A model generated the notes under the pieces. That model was not told where the DNA came from and made no database searches. It saw nothing but the letters and a program-made list of their open reading frames with translations. 64,000 bases of DNA from Herbaspirillum sp. ST 5-3 (GTDB lineage Bacteria; Pseudomonadota; Gammaproteobacteria; Burkholderiales; Burkholderiaceae_D), in the NCBI RefSeq assembly GCF_004804275.1, contig NZ_STGI01000018.1:1-64000 (forward strand), read 5' to 3'. Positions within the stretch are counted from its first letter, which is position 1. The number at the start of each line of letters is the position of its first letter. Positions 36,321 to 45,399 of the stretch are shown here, in pieces. A program made the translations under genes and the position numbers.

Positions 36321-37487
36321 GTGAATATCTTTGAACGGCTCGACGCCGACATCCCGCTCAACGAGGATGAAAAACTCCTGCTCGACAGCGTGCGGTCACT
36401 GGCGCAAGACGAAATCATGCCGCGCGCGGAGCATTACGACAAGACCGGCGAATTCCCCTGGGAGAACGTCAAGGCCATCAACAATCTCGGCCTGAATGCG
36501 ATGTTCATTCCCGAGCAGTACGGCGGCGCGCAGTTGTCGTACACCGCCTACCTCGCCTGCGTGCGCGAAATCGCGAAAGCATGCGCCTCGACCGGCATCA
36601 TCTGGGCCACCAATTTCCATGCGATCAAACCGGTGATCGACTTCGGTTCGGAAGAACAGAAGGCGCGCCTCTTGCCGCGCATCGCAGAAGGCGGGCTGGC
36701 CGCGCTGGCGATCACCGAGCCGAACGCCGGCTCCGACGCGACCGGCATGCGCACGCGCTTCACGCCGGACGGCGACGAGATCGTGATCGACGGCGGCAAG
36801 ACCTTCATCACCAACGGCGACGTGGCCGATCTCTATGTGCTGTTCGGCAAATGGAGCGAGATCGACGATCCGAAGCAGGCGATCTCGGTCGTCGTGCTGG
36901 AAAAGGGAACGCCCGGCCTGTCGGTAGTGCGCACCGAAGACAAGATGGGCCATCGCGGCTCCAGCACCGCCACCATCTCCTTCGACAATTGCCGCGTGCC
37001 GCGCGCCAACCTGCTGTGCAAGCCGGGCGACGGTCTGAAGATCCTGTTCTCCTCGCTCAACAAGTCGCGCCCCAGCGTCGCCGCACACGCGCTGGGCATC
37101 GCACGCGCCGCCTTCGAGGACGGCGTGGCCTACATCAACGAGCGCAAGCAGTCGGGCCGCAAGATCATCGAATTCCAGGGCATCCAGTTCATGCTGGCCG
37201 ACATGGCGACCGATCTTGCGATGTGCGAATCCTTCCTGTGGCGTCTCGCCAGGCTGGTGGACGGCGGCGGCAGCGATTTCGGCATCGATGCGTCGATGCT
37301 GAAGATGCGCGCTTCCGATCTGGCCATGCGCATCACCACCGACGTGGTGCAGTTCTTCGGCGGCTACGGCTACTGCAGCGATTTCCGCGTCGAGCGCCTG
37401 ATGCGCGACGCCAAGATCACGCAGATCTGGGAAGGCACCAATCAAGTCCATCGCCAGTTGATCGGACGCAGTTTTTTGACCAAATGA
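36321..37487 (+). CDS. Acyl-CoA dehydrogenase
   Basis: A 388-residue FAD enzyme of the medium/short-chain type, introducing the C2-C3 double bond. The motifs are 'LAITEPNAGSDATGMRT' near 130, 'ITNGDVADLYVLFG' near 160, 'EDKMGHRGSSTATISFDNCRVP' near 208-230 and 'FFGGYGYCSDFRVERLMRDAKITQIWEGTNQVHRQLIGR' at the C-terminus. The catalytic base is expected to be the Glu of 'IWEGTNQ', as in short-chain enzymes. It passes electrons to ETF, encoded elsewhere. The start is a GTG at 36321 with AAAAGAGAAC upstream. Confidence 0.93.
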   Translation: MNIFERLDADIPLNEDEKLLLDSVRSLAQDEIMPRAEHYDKTGEFPWENVKAINNLGLNAMFIPEQYGGAQLSYTAYLACVREIAKACASTGIIWATNFHAIKPVIDFGSEEQKARLLPRIAEGGLAALAITEPNAGSDATGMRTRFTPDGDEIVIDGGKTFITNGDVADLYVLFGKWSEIDDPKQAISVVVLEKGTPGLSVVRTEDKMGHRGSSTATISFDNCRVPRANLLCKPGDGLKILFSSLNKSRPSVAAHALGIARAAFEDGVAYINERKQSGRKIIEFQGIQFMLADMATDLAMCESFLWRLARLVDGGGSDFGIDASMLKMRASDLAMRITTDVVQFFGGYGYCSDFRVERLMRDAKITQIWEGTNQVHRQLIGRSFLTK

Positions 37488-37497
37488 GGACTCCACA

Positions 37498-38373
37498 ATG
37501 AGTGAGATCAACACCATCGGCATCGCCGGCTGCGGCACCATGGGCGCCGGCATCGCCATCGTGGCTGCGCGCGCGGGCTTCCGCACGGTCGTGTACGACA
37601 CGCGCCAGGAAGCGCTGGAACGTTCGCAGAAGCAGACCAGGGACTTCTTCGCCAAGTCGGTCCAGCGCGGCAAGCTGACCGAGGAACAAATGGCGACCGC
37701 CATCAACAACCTGGTGACCACCACCAAGCTGGCCGACATGGCGCAGTGCGACCTGGTGATCGACGCCGTGTTCGAAGACCTGCGCGTCAAGCATGAGCTG
37801 TTCGGCAAGCTGAATGAAGTCTGTCCGCAGCACACCATTTTCGCGTCCAACACCTCGACGCTGTCGATCACCGAAATCGCCGCCGGCTCCGGCCGCGACG
37901 ACCGTTTCGTCGGCATGCACTTCTGCCTGCCGGCGCAGTTGATGAAGCTGGTCGAGATGTCGCCCGGCCTGAACACCTCCGAGGAAACCTTCGCCAAGGC
38001 CTGGGCGGCCTGTGAAGCGCTGGGCCAGCGTCCGGTGAAGACCAAGGACAACCCCGGCTTCATCCTCAATTACTTCCTGGTGCCTTACAACAATGACGCG
38101 ATCCGCCTGGTGGAAGCCGGCGTCGCCGCGCCGGCCGACATCGACCGTGCGATCAAGGAAGGTCTCGGTTATCCGATGGGGCCGCTGGAGCTGCTCGACC
38201 TGATCGGCCTCGACACGCAACTGCTGCTGTGCGATGCGCTTTACGGCATCACGAATGAACCGCGCGCCGCCTGCCCGCCGCTGGTGCGGCGCATGATCGC
38301 CGCCGGCCATCTGGGCCGCAAGTCCGGGCGCGGTTTCTATACCTATCAAGGCAATGCCATGTTCGGGAGCTGA
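37498..38373 (+). CDS. 3-hydroxyacyl-CoA dehydrogenase (NAD-binding plus one C-terminal domain)
   Basis: A 291-residue enzyme. The Rossmann motif 'GIAGCGTMGAGIAIVAARAG' is at the N-terminus. The catalytic His is in 'MHFCLPAQLMKLVE' near 140 and the Glu in 'KLVEM'; then 'NPGFILNYFLVPYNNDAIRLVEAG' and 'GLGYPMGPLELLDLIGLD' make up the dimerisation domain. It oxidises L-3-hydroxyacyl-CoA with NAD. The next gene encodes a second, free-standing C-terminal domain; together they equal the architecture of the 510-residue fused protein at 41285-42817. Confidence 0.9.
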   Translation: MSEINTIGIAGCGTMGAGIAIVAARAGFRTVVYDTRQEALERSQKQTRDFFAKSVQRGKLTEEQMATAINNLVTTTKLADMAQCDLVIDAVFEDLRVKHELFGKLNEVCPQHTIFASNTSTLSITEIAAGSGRDDRFVGMHFCLPAQLMKLVEMSPGLNTSEETFAKAWAACEALGQRPVKTKDNPGFILNYFLVPYNNDAIRLVEAGVAAPADIDRAIKEGLGYPMGPLELLDLIGLDTQLLLCDALYGITNEPRAACPPLVRRMIAAGHLGRKSGRGFYTYQGNAMFGS

Positions 38374-38376
38374 CAC

Positions 38377-39033
38377 ATGAACTATTCCATTATCGATACC
38401 GGCAACAGCCGCTCCTTCCCAGCCGCGCATGCCTTGCTGGAAGGGCAGGCGGCGGATGGTGAGGTCGTCATCCTGATCGGACAACAAGCCGGCGATGCGC
38501 TGGCGAAGGTGCAGGGCGCGGACAAGAAGGCTGCCATCCTGATCGAGCTTGGCACCGAATGCCTCGGCGTGCATACCGGCGAAAGCCGCGGCAAGGAAGG
38601 CTCCAACGTGCTCGGCTTCAACCGCTTCCGCCTCGGCGACGCCGATCCGTCCAACCTGGTCGAACTGGTGCGCCAGCCGAATACGCCGGAGTCCGCGATC
38701 AATGCCGCCAAGGCGGTGCTGGAAGGCGCGGGACTGAAGGTCGCGGTGTGCTTCGACTTCGCCGGACGCATCATCGACCGCCTGGTGCGGCCTTACTACA
38801 ACGCCGCGCTGCGCCGCCTCGACGAAGGCCTCGCTACCGCCGATGACATGGATCTCACGCTGCGTCTCGGCCTCGGCTATCCGGAAGGCCCGATCGCGCT
38901 GCTGGAGCGCACCGGTCTTGAACATCACTTCGATGTGACGCAGTCGCTGTTCGACGCGCTGGGTGAATCGCCCTACGCGCCGGCCCGCCGCGCCCGCGTG
39001 GCGAAGGTGCGCGCCCAGAAGAAGGAAGGCTGA
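38377..39033 (+). CDS. 3-hydroxyacyl-CoA dehydrogenase C-terminal-domain protein
   Basis: A 218-residue protein without a Rossmann motif. The second half ('DFAGRIIDRLVRPYYNAALRRLDEGLATADDMDLTLRLGLGYPEGPIALLERTGLEHH') is a 3-hydroxyacyl-CoA dehydrogenase C-terminal domain. The first half (about 1-105) is a divergent segment similar in layout to the inter-domain part of PaaH proteins. It cannot bind NAD on its own and presumably assembles with the 291-residue enzyme encoded four bases upstream. This split arrangement is less common than the fused form. Confidence 0.75.
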   Translation: MNYSIIDTGNSRSFPAAHALLEGQAADGEVVILIGQQAGDALAKVQGADKKAAILIELGTECLGVHTGESRGKEGSNVLGFNRFRLGDADPSNLVELVRQPNTPESAINAAKAVLEGAGLKVAVCFDFAGRIIDRLVRPYYNAALRRLDEGLATADDMDLTLRLGLGYPEGPIALLERTGLEHHFDVTQSLFDALGESPYAPARRARVAKVRAQKKEG

Positions 39034-39034
39034 C

Positions 39035-40153
39035 ATGATGCGTCCGCTAGAAGGGGTGCGCGTCCTCGACTTCAGCACGCTGCTCCCCGGTCCGCTGGCG
39101 ACACTGGTGCTGGCCGAGGCCGGCGCCGAGGTGATCAAGATCGAACGTCCCGGCCGGGGCGACGAGATGCGCAGCTACGTGCCGAAGTTCGGCGACGACA
39201 GCGTCAACTTCGCGCTGCTCAACCGCGGCAAGCGCAGCATCGCCATCGACCTGAAAGAGAAGGGCGTGGTCGACAAGCTGCGCGGCCTGATCGAAAGCGC
39301 CGACATCGTGGTCGAGCAATTCCGCCCCGGCGTGATGGATCGCCTCGGCCTCGGTTATGAAGCGCTGTCGGCGATCAACGACAAGATCATCTATTGCGCG
39401 ATCACCGGCTACGGCCAGTCCGGTCCGCGCGCCAACGTCGCTGCGCACGACCTGAACTACGTCGCGGAATCGGGCATGCTGGGCCTGACGGCCGGGTCGG
39501 ATGGCGCACCGGTGCTGCCGCCCGCGCTGATCGCGGACATCGCCGGCGGCACCTATCCGGCGGTCGTCAACATCCTGCTCGCCCTGCGCCAACGCGACCG
39601 CAGCGGCAAGGGCTGCAAGCTGGACATCGCGATGGCGGACAACCTGTTCACCTTCCTCTACTGGGCGCTGGGCAACGGTCAGGTAGCGGGGCAGTGGCCG
39701 ACACCGGGCGGCGACCTGGTGACCGGCGGCACGCCGCGCTACCAGATCTATCGCACGAAGGACAACAAGTTCCTCGCCGCCGCGCCACTGGAAGACAAGT
39801 TCTGGGCGAACTTCATCGAGGCAATCAATGCGCCGCGCGAACTGCTCGACGACAGCCAGTCGCCCGCGACGGTGAAGGCGCGCATCCAGGAAATCATCGG
39901 CGCGCAGACCGCCGAGCACTGGCGTGCGGTGTTCGAAGGCAAGGATGTGTGCTGCGCGATTGTCGCCACCATGCAGGAAGCGATGGCGGATGCGCATTTC
40001 CGCGAACGCGGCGTGTTTTCGCGCGAACTGGCCAGCGGCGGCAAGCACATCACCGCGCTGCCGGTGCCGGTGCAGGATGCCTTCCGCGGTCAAGACCAAT
40101 CCAGCGGCTATCCGGGACTGGGCGAGGCCAACAAGGATTTCGGCATCGACTGA
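39035..40153 (+). CDS. Class III (CaiB/BaiF family) CoA transferase
   Basis: A 372-residue CoA transferase or racemase-like protein. The N-terminus 'RPLEGVRVLDFSTLLPGPLATLVLAEAGAEVIKIERPGRGDEMRSY' matches the family, including alpha-methylacyl-CoA racemase relatives. The catalytic Asp is in 'AAHDLNYVAESGMLGLTAG' near 150. The C-terminal domain ends near 'VQDAFRGQDQSSGYPGLGEAN'. It is the second CoA transferase of this operon and may handle a different acyl group, recycle CoA, or epimerise a methyl-branched intermediate. The ATG at 39035 or the adjacent one at 39038 may be used; the stop of the previous gene is one base away. Confidence 0.88.
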   Translation: MMRPLEGVRVLDFSTLLPGPLATLVLAEAGAEVIKIERPGRGDEMRSYVPKFGDDSVNFALLNRGKRSIAIDLKEKGVVDKLRGLIESADIVVEQFRPGVMDRLGLGYEALSAINDKIIYCAITGYGQSGPRANVAAHDLNYVAESGMLGLTAGSDGAPVLPPALIADIAGGTYPAVVNILLALRQRDRSGKGCKLDIAMADNLFTFLYWALGNGQVAGQWPTPGGDLVTGGTPRYQIYRTKDNKFLAAAPLEDKFWANFIEAINAPRELLDDSQSPATVKARIQEIIGAQTAEHWRAVFEGKDVCCAIVATMQEAMADAHFRERGVFSRELASGGKHITALPVPVQDAFRGQDQSSGYPGLGEANKDFGID

Positions 40154-40178
40154 TGCCTGGCGCGGCAATGATTCAACT

Positions 40179-40240
40179 GTCCACGGAAAACACGGAAAAA
40201 ACCAGAGAATATTTCCGTGTATTTCGTGCCTTCCGTGGGC
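40179..40240. repeat. Palindromic intergenic repeat (family A, copy 3)
   Basis: The left arm GTCCACGGAAAACACGGAAA (40179-40198) and a diverged right arm at about 40211-40240 (TTTCCGTGTATTTCGTG, then CCTTCCGTGGGC) belong to the same family as 7719-7792. This copy lies inside the catabolic operon, between a CoA-transferase and an oxidoreductase gene. Confidence 0.78.
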
Positions 40241-40267
40241 TCCTCAAATTCAACGAGAACAATTCCT

Positions 40268-41269
40268 ATGCGAGCAATCCTGATCAGGGAACACGGTGAG
40301 CCGGAGACCCTCAAGATCGAAGAAGTGCCCACTCCCAAATTCGGAGACGACGATGTATTGATCGATGTGCATGCAATCGGCGTGAACTATCCCGACCTGC
40401 TGGTGATCAGCGGCCAGTACCAGATCCTGCCAGCGCGTCCGTTCAGCCCCGGCAAGGATGCTGCCGGCGTGGTCGCGGCGGTCGGGCGCAAGGTCAAGTC
40501 CTGCAAGCCGGGCGACCGCGTGGTGGCGCAGGTGGAATCCGGCGCTTATGCGGAACAACTGGTGGCGCGCGCCAGCAATACCTTCGTGATGCCCGACAGC
40601 ATGCCGTTCACCGATGCGGCCGCGATGGGCCTGGTGTACCAGACCGCGCACTTCGCATTGGTCGAGCGCGGCCAGTACCAGAAGGGTGAAACCGTGCTGG
40701 TCAATGGCGCGGCCGGCGGTGTCGGCCTAGCCGCAGTGCAGATCGCCAAGGGGCTCGGCGCGACGGTGCTGGCAGGTGTCAACAATGACGAACATGCGAA
40801 GCTCGCGAAGGCGAATGGCGCCGACACCATCATCAATCTCGCCGCCGACAACCTGCATGAGTCGCTGCGTCAGCAGGTGTACGGCGTGACCGGCGGACGC
40901 GGCGTCGACGTGGTGCTCGATCCGCTGGGCGGCGATGTGTTCGACGCGGCGCTGCGCGCAATGGCGTGGCGCGGACGCATGGTGGTGATCGGTTTCGCGG
41001 CCGGACGCATTCCCGTCATCAAGGCCAACTATCTGTTGGTCAAGAACATCCTCGTCTCGGGCCTGCAATGGAGCGATTATCGCGAGCGCGATCCGGAGTG
41101 GGTGCGCCGCGTGCAGGATGAACTGTTCGCGCTCTACACCGACGGCAAGATCAAGCCGAACGTCATGCGGAGCTTTCCGATGGAAGAGTTCGCCACCGCG
41201 CTCGCGCTGGTCAAGGCGGGCAAGGTGCAGGGCAAGGTGGTGCTGACCACGCCGCGCGCCCAGGCTTGA
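40268..41269 (+). CDS. Zinc-independent NADPH:quinone oxidoreductase (MDR family)
   Basis: A 333-residue medium-chain dehydrogenase/reductase. The N-terminal GroES-like domain contains 'VNYPDLLVISGQYQILPARPFSPGKDAAGVVAAVG', without zinc ligands. The cofactor motif is 'VNGAAGGVGLAAVQIAKGLGATVLA' near 145, and 'GGDVFDAALRAMAWRGRMVVIGFAAGRIP' near 220 is typical of quinone reductase-like and enoyl reductase-like members. In this operon it may reduce an enoyl-CoA or a quinone-type side product. ATG at 40268. Confidence 0.85.
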   Translation: MRAILIREHGEPETLKIEEVPTPKFGDDDVLIDVHAIGVNYPDLLVISGQYQILPARPFSPGKDAAGVVAAVGRKVKSCKPGDRVVAQVESGAYAEQLVARASNTFVMPDSMPFTDAAAMGLVYQTAHFALVERGQYQKGETVLVNGAAGGVGLAAVQIAKGLGATVLAGVNNDEHAKLAKANGADTIINLAADNLHESLRQQVYGVTGGRGVDVVLDPLGGDVFDAALRAMAWRGRMVVIGFAAGRIPVIKANYLLVKNILVSGLQWSDYRERDPEWVRRVQDELFALYTDGKIKPNVMRSFPMEEFATALALVKAGKVQGKVVLTTPRAQA

Positions 41270-41284
41270 GCGGGAGTGACCAGC

Positions 41285-42817
41285 ATGAATCATCCATTGG
41301 CATCTCCCAGCATCGTCGGCGTCGTCGGCAGCGGCGCGATGGGTTCCGGTATCGCGCAAGTCGCCGCGGCCGCCGGCCATCCGGTCAGGCTGTACGACAC
41401 CCGCCCGGAGGCGGTCGAGAAAGCAATCGCCAGCATACGCAAGACCTTCGGCATGCTCGCCGAGAAGGGCCGCATGACGGCGGAAGCGGCGGACGCCGCC
41501 GGTCAGCGCCTGAGCGCGGCGGATTCGCTCGCAGGCTTCGCCGATGCCGGCCTGGTGATCGAGGCGATTGTCGAAGACCTCGACGTCAAGCGTCGCCTGT
41601 TCGCCGACCTCGAAGGCATCGTCGGCGACAGCTGCATTCTCGCCACCAACACCTCCTCGATTTCCGTCACCGCGCTCGCCGCCAACCTGCGCCTGCCGGG
41701 CCGCTTCGCCGGCATGCATTTCTTCAATCCGGTGCCGCTGATGGCGCTGGTGGAAGTCATCAGCGGACTGGCGACCGATCCGCACGTTGCGCAAACAATC
41801 TACGCGACCGCCTCCGCCTGGGGCAAGAGCCCGGTCTACGCGCGCTCGACGCCCGGCTTCATTGTCAATCGCGTGGCGCGTCCCTATTACGCCGAAGCGC
41901 TGCGCCTGCTGAACGAGCAGGCCGGCGAACCGGCCACCATCGACGCCATCCTGCGCGAAGCCGGCGGATTTCGCATGGGGCCCTTCGAGCTGATGGACCT
42001 GATCGGCCACGATGTGAATTTCGCGGTCACGCAATCGGTGTTCCAGGCCTACTTCAACGATCCGCGCTTCACGCCCTCGCTGGTGCAGCAGGAACTGGTC
42101 AACGGCGGTTTTCTCGGGCGCAAATCGGGCCGCGGCTTTTACCGCTACGGCGATGACAGCACGCCGCCCGCGCCGCACACCGAAGCGCAAGCGGACGCGC
42201 CGCAGCAAGTGACGGTAAAGAGTTCCGGGCTGGTCGCCGAGGCGATCGCATCGCGTGCGGCCGCTGCCTGCGTGACGGTGACGCGCATGTTGGGATCGCA
42301 GGAAGACGACGCCCTGCTGGAATGCGGCGGCGCGGTGCTCTATCTGACCGACGGCCGCAGCGCGACGCAACGCGCCGCCGACAACGGCATCGCGAACACC
42401 GTTCTGCTCGACCTTGCGCTCGACTACACGAAGGCGACAAGGGCAGCCTTGTGCCCGGCCGACCAGTGCACGCCCGAGGCCTATCGCGCCGTCGTCGGCC
42501 TGCTGCAGGCATGCGGCTTCAAGGTATCGCGCCTGGGCGACGTGCCCGGCATGGCGGTGATGCGCACCGTGGCGATGCTGGCCAATGAAGCGGCCGATGC
42601 GGTCAACCAGGACGTGTGCGATGCGGCGGCGGCCGACACCGCGATGCTCAAGGGCGTCAATTATCCGCGCGGACCGCTTGCCTGGGCCGACACGATCGGC
42701 TTGCATTACCTGATGCGCGTGCTGGGCAACCTGGGGCGCAGCTATGGCGAAGACCGCTATCGCATTTCGCCGCTGATCCTGCGCAAGGTGTGGAACGGCA
42801 GCGTGTTTCATGGCTGA
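41285..42817 (+). CDS. paaH: 3-hydroxyacyl-CoA dehydrogenase, fused two-C-domain type (PaaH-like)
   Basis: A 510-residue enzyme. It has a Rossmann domain ('GVVGSGAMGSGIAQVAAAAG'), the catalytic region 'GMHFFNPVPLMALVEVISG' and a first C-terminal domain ('PGFIVNRVARPYYAEALRLLNEQAG', 'RMGPFELMDLIGHDVNFAVTQSV'). A second C-terminal domain ends the protein ('MRTVAMLANEAADAVNQDVC', 'NYPRGPLAWADTIG'). This is the layout of 3-hydroxyadipyl-CoA dehydrogenase (PaaH/PaaC) of phenylacetate catabolism. With the thiolase downstream it suggests a C6-dicarboxylyl-CoA route to 3-oxoadipyl-CoA. ATG at 41285 is preferred (GGGAG at good distance); a GTG at 41276 is possible. Confidence 0.85.
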   Translation: MNHPLASPSIVGVVGSGAMGSGIAQVAAAAGHPVRLYDTRPEAVEKAIASIRKTFGMLAEKGRMTAEAADAAGQRLSAADSLAGFADAGLVIEAIVEDLDVKRRLFADLEGIVGDSCILATNTSSISVTALAANLRLPGRFAGMHFFNPVPLMALVEVISGLATDPHVAQTIYATASAWGKSPVYARSTPGFIVNRVARPYYAEALRLLNEQAGEPATIDAILREAGGFRMGPFELMDLIGHDVNFAVTQSVFQAYFNDPRFTPSLVQQELVNGGFLGRKSGRGFYRYGDDSTPPAPHTEAQADAPQQVTVKSSGLVAEAIASRAAAACVTVTRMLGSQEDDALLECGGAVLYLTDGRSATQRAADNGIANTVLLDLALDYTKATRAALCPADQCTPEAYRAVVGLLQACGFKVSRLGDVPGMAVMRTVAMLANEAADAVNQDVCDAAAADTAMLKGVNYPRGPLAWADTIGLHYLMRVLGNLGRSYGEDRYRISPLILRKVWNGSVFHG

Positions 42818-42870
42818 CGTCCGCAGCCGCCGAGCGGACGAGCCGAACCATTACTATCGAGGAAAACAAC

Positions 42871-44076
42871 ATGACTGAAGCCTTCATTTGCGACGCCATC
42901 CGTACGCCCTTCGGCCGCTACGGCGGCGCGCTGGCGCAAGTGCGTGCCGACGACCTGGCAGCGATTCCGATCCGGGCGCTGATGGAGCGCCATGCGGGCG
43001 TGGACTGGGCGGCGCTGGACGATGTCGCTTACGGCTGCGCCAACCAGGCCGGCGAAGACAACCGCAACGTCGGCCGCATGGCCGCCTTGCTGGCCGGTCT
43101 GCCGGAAAGCGTTCCGGCCAACACCATCAACCGCCTGTGCGGATCGAGCATGGACGCGGTAGGCAGCGCGGCGCGCGCCATCAAGTCGGGCGAGACATCG
43201 CTGATGATCGCCGGCGGCGTGGAAAGCATGACGCGCGCGCCCTTTGTCATGGGCAAGGCCGACAGTGCGTTCTCGCGCAGCGCGAAGATCGAGGACACCA
43301 CCATCGGCTGGCGCTTCGTCAATGCGCTGATGAAGGCGAAGTACGGCGTCGACAGCATGCCGGAGACGGCGGAAAACGTCGCGCGCGAATTCGGCATTGC
43401 ACGCGCCGATCAGGACGGTGTGGCGATCAGGAGCCAGCAGCGCTGGGCAGCGGCCAATGCGGCCGGCTTCTTCCGGAACGAAATCGTGCCGGTCACCATT
43501 CCGCAGAAGAAGGGCGAGCCGAAGGTGTTTGCCGTCGACGAGCATCCGCGCCCCGACACCACGCTGGAAGCCCTGGCGAAACTGAAGGGTGTGGTCAGCC
43601 CCGACGGCAGCGTCACCGCCGGCAATGCCTCCGGCGTGAACGACGGTGCCTGCGCGCTGCTGCTGGCATCGGAAGCCGCCGCCGGCCGCCACGGCCTGAC
43701 GCCGCGTGCGCGCATCCTCGGCATGGCGACCGCCGGCGTGGCGCCGCGCATCATGGGTTTCGGCCCGTCGCCCGCCTCGAAAAAGGTTTTGGCCCTGACC
43801 GGCCTGCGCATCGATCAGATGGATGTCATCGAACTCAACGAAGCCTTCGCCGCACAGGCGCTCGCCGTCACGCGCGATCTCGGCCTCGCCGACGATGCCG
43901 CGCAGGTCAACCCCAACGGCGGCGCCATCGCGATCGGCCATCCGCTCGGCGCATCCGGCGCGCGCCTGGTCACCACGGCGCTCAACCAGCTGGAACGCAC
44001 CAGGAGCCGCTATGCGCTGTGCACCATGTGCATCGGCGTGGGGCAGGGCATCGCGCTGATCATCGAGCGCGTGTGA
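42871..44076 (+). CDS. pcaF: 3-oxoadipyl-CoA thiolase-type acetyl-CoA acyltransferase
   Basis: A 401-residue thiolase, the usual length of PcaF/PaaJ. The nucleophile Cys90 is in '[12 protein letters not shown]', the His in '[17 protein letters not shown]' near 350, and the second Cys near 386 in '[12 protein letters not shown]', a form typical of beta-ketoadipyl-CoA thiolases. The reaction is 3-oxoadipyl-CoA plus CoA giving succinyl-CoA and acetyl-CoA. It closes the operon. The ribosome site is GAGGAAAAC before the ATG. Other 3-oxoacyl-CoAs could be substrates. Confidence 0.87.
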   Translation: MTEAFICDAIRTPFGRYGGALAQVRADDLAAIPIRALMERHAGVDWAALDDVAYGCANQAGEDNRNVGRMAALLAGLPESVPANTINRLCGSSMDAVGSAARAIKSGETSLMIAGGVESMTRAPFVMGKADSAFSRSAKIEDTTIGWRFVNALMKAKYGVDSMPETAENVAREFGIARADQDGVAIRSQQRWAAANAAGFFRNEIVPVTIPQKKGEPKVFAVDEHPRPDTTLEALAKLKGVVSPDGSVTAGNASGVNDGACALLLASEAAAGRHGLTPRARILGMATAGVAPRIMGFGPSPASKKVLALTGLRIDQMDVIELNEAFAAQALAVTRDLGLADDAAQVNPNGGAIAIGHPLGASGARLVTTALNQLERTRSRYALCTMCIGVGQGIALIIERV

Positions 44077-44217
44077 GTCGCGCGGAAGGTGCGGCCAAGG
44101 TGCGGTTCCCGTCGATCCGGTTTTCGCGAATTTCCAACAAAGTGCGGGAAACAAGTGTGACAGCGGATCAATCGCGGGGCTACAATCTCTTTCAAATCGG
44201 ATAGATTGGAGTGCGAC

Positions 44218-45327
44218 TTGTCACAATCGCAGCCCCGTGATATTGCGTCTGCCCAGCGACTGAGGCTCGTCCGGACACTGCTTGCCATCGGTTTCTATGT
44301 GCTGTGCGACGTCGTCATGGCGTTTTGCGCCTGGTACGGCCTGTATCCGCTGTTCCCCTTGGCCGGGTATTCCATCGGCGTCGTCGCGGTGTCCGCCACC
44401 TTCCTTGCGCTCATCCGCTCCGGATGGAACCTGCGATTCAACGATCCAAGCATGACCAAGGCGCAGACCATCGGTTCGATCCTCCTGTGCAGTTACACCA
44501 TCATCTATGCCGGCCCGCTGCGCGGCACCTTCATCTATGCGTATGTCATCAGCATCATGTTCGCCGGCATGCATCTCTCGTTCCGGCAACTGATCCATCT
44601 TGCGCTGCTGCCGCTGACCCTGTTCCCCTTCATCGTCGCGCTCGCTTCCCGCTATGACCCGGCAGGCGTCGACTGGCGCATCGAGTTCGTGCACTGGATC
44701 ACGCTGTGGGTGATCCTGGGATTCACCACCATGTTGACCGGCTCGCTGAGCCAGTTGCGGGCAAGCCTGAAAGCCAGCAATGCGGAACTGAAAGCGGCAC
44801 TGGCGCGGCTGACCGAAATGGCCGAGCGCGATGCGCTGACCGGGCTGTACAACCGGCGCTACCTGCTCGACATGCTGCACCGGGAGAAGAACAGGGCGGA
44901 ACGCAGCAATGGCAGCTTCTGCGTGTGCGTCATCGATATCGATCATTTCAAGCGCATCAACGACACCTGGGGCCACGGCGGGGGCGACATCGTGTTGCGC
45001 GCCTTCGCCGGACTGGCCGCACGCTGCATCCGGTCGACCGATCTGCTGGGCCGATGGGGCGGGGAGGAATTCCTGCTGATTCTGCCGGAAACCTCGATCG
45101 CCGTTGCCGAGTCCTGCATCCTGCGCATACAGCGCGAGCTGGCGCATGTCGAATTCGCCGCTCTTGAACCGGATTTCCGCGTCACCGTTTCTGCCGGCGT
45201 TGCACCCTACGTCCCGAGCCAGACCATGGACGAACTGATCGACAACGCCGATCAGGCGATGTACGCAGCCAAGCGCGCCGGCCGCAACCGCGTGGTCAAG
45301 GCCGACGAGCAAGCCTGCGTGAAATGA
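44218..45327 (+). CDS. Membrane-bound GGDEF diguanylate cyclase
   Basis: A protein of about 369 residues. The N-terminal half has roughly five or six membrane helices (from about residue 15 to 185) without a recognised sensor domain. A short coiled coil ('LRASLKASNAELKAALARLTEMAERDALTG') leads to a GGDEF domain. The active site is GGEEF ('RWGGEEFLLIL'), an active variant, and an RxxD inhibitory site (RSTD) is five residues upstream. The start is uncertain: a TTG at 44218 has GGAG seven bases upstream, and a TTG at 44206 is also in frame. Confidence 0.88.
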   Translation: MSQSQPRDIASAQRLRLVRTLLAIGFYVLCDVVMAFCAWYGLYPLFPLAGYSIGVVAVSATFLALIRSGWNLRFNDPSMTKAQTIGSILLCSYTIIYAGPLRGTFIYAYVISIMFAGMHLSFRQLIHLALLPLTLFPFIVALASRYDPAGVDWRIEFVHWITLWVILGFTTMLTGSLSQLRASLKASNAELKAALARLTEMAERDALTGLYNRRYLLDMLHREKNRAERSNGSFCVCVIDIDHFKRINDTWGHGGGDIVLRAFAGLAARCIRSTDLLGRWGGEEFLLILPETSIAVAESCILRIQRELAHVEFAALEPDFRVTVSAGVAPYVPSQTMDELIDNADQAMYAAKRAGRNRVVKADEQACVK

Positions 45328-45399
45328 TCTGGCGCAGCATGCGTTGCGCTTTGTCCGGCTAGAATTTCCTGCAGGTCCACCCTTGCCAAGGCACCAATC

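Noticed and set aside
40727-42811. Long minus-strand frame (about 690 codons) opposite the PaaH-like gene
   Set aside because: Shadow of high-GC coding DNA; composition is Arg/His/Gly/Ala-rich and no motif is present, while the plus strand encodes well-conserved enzymes.
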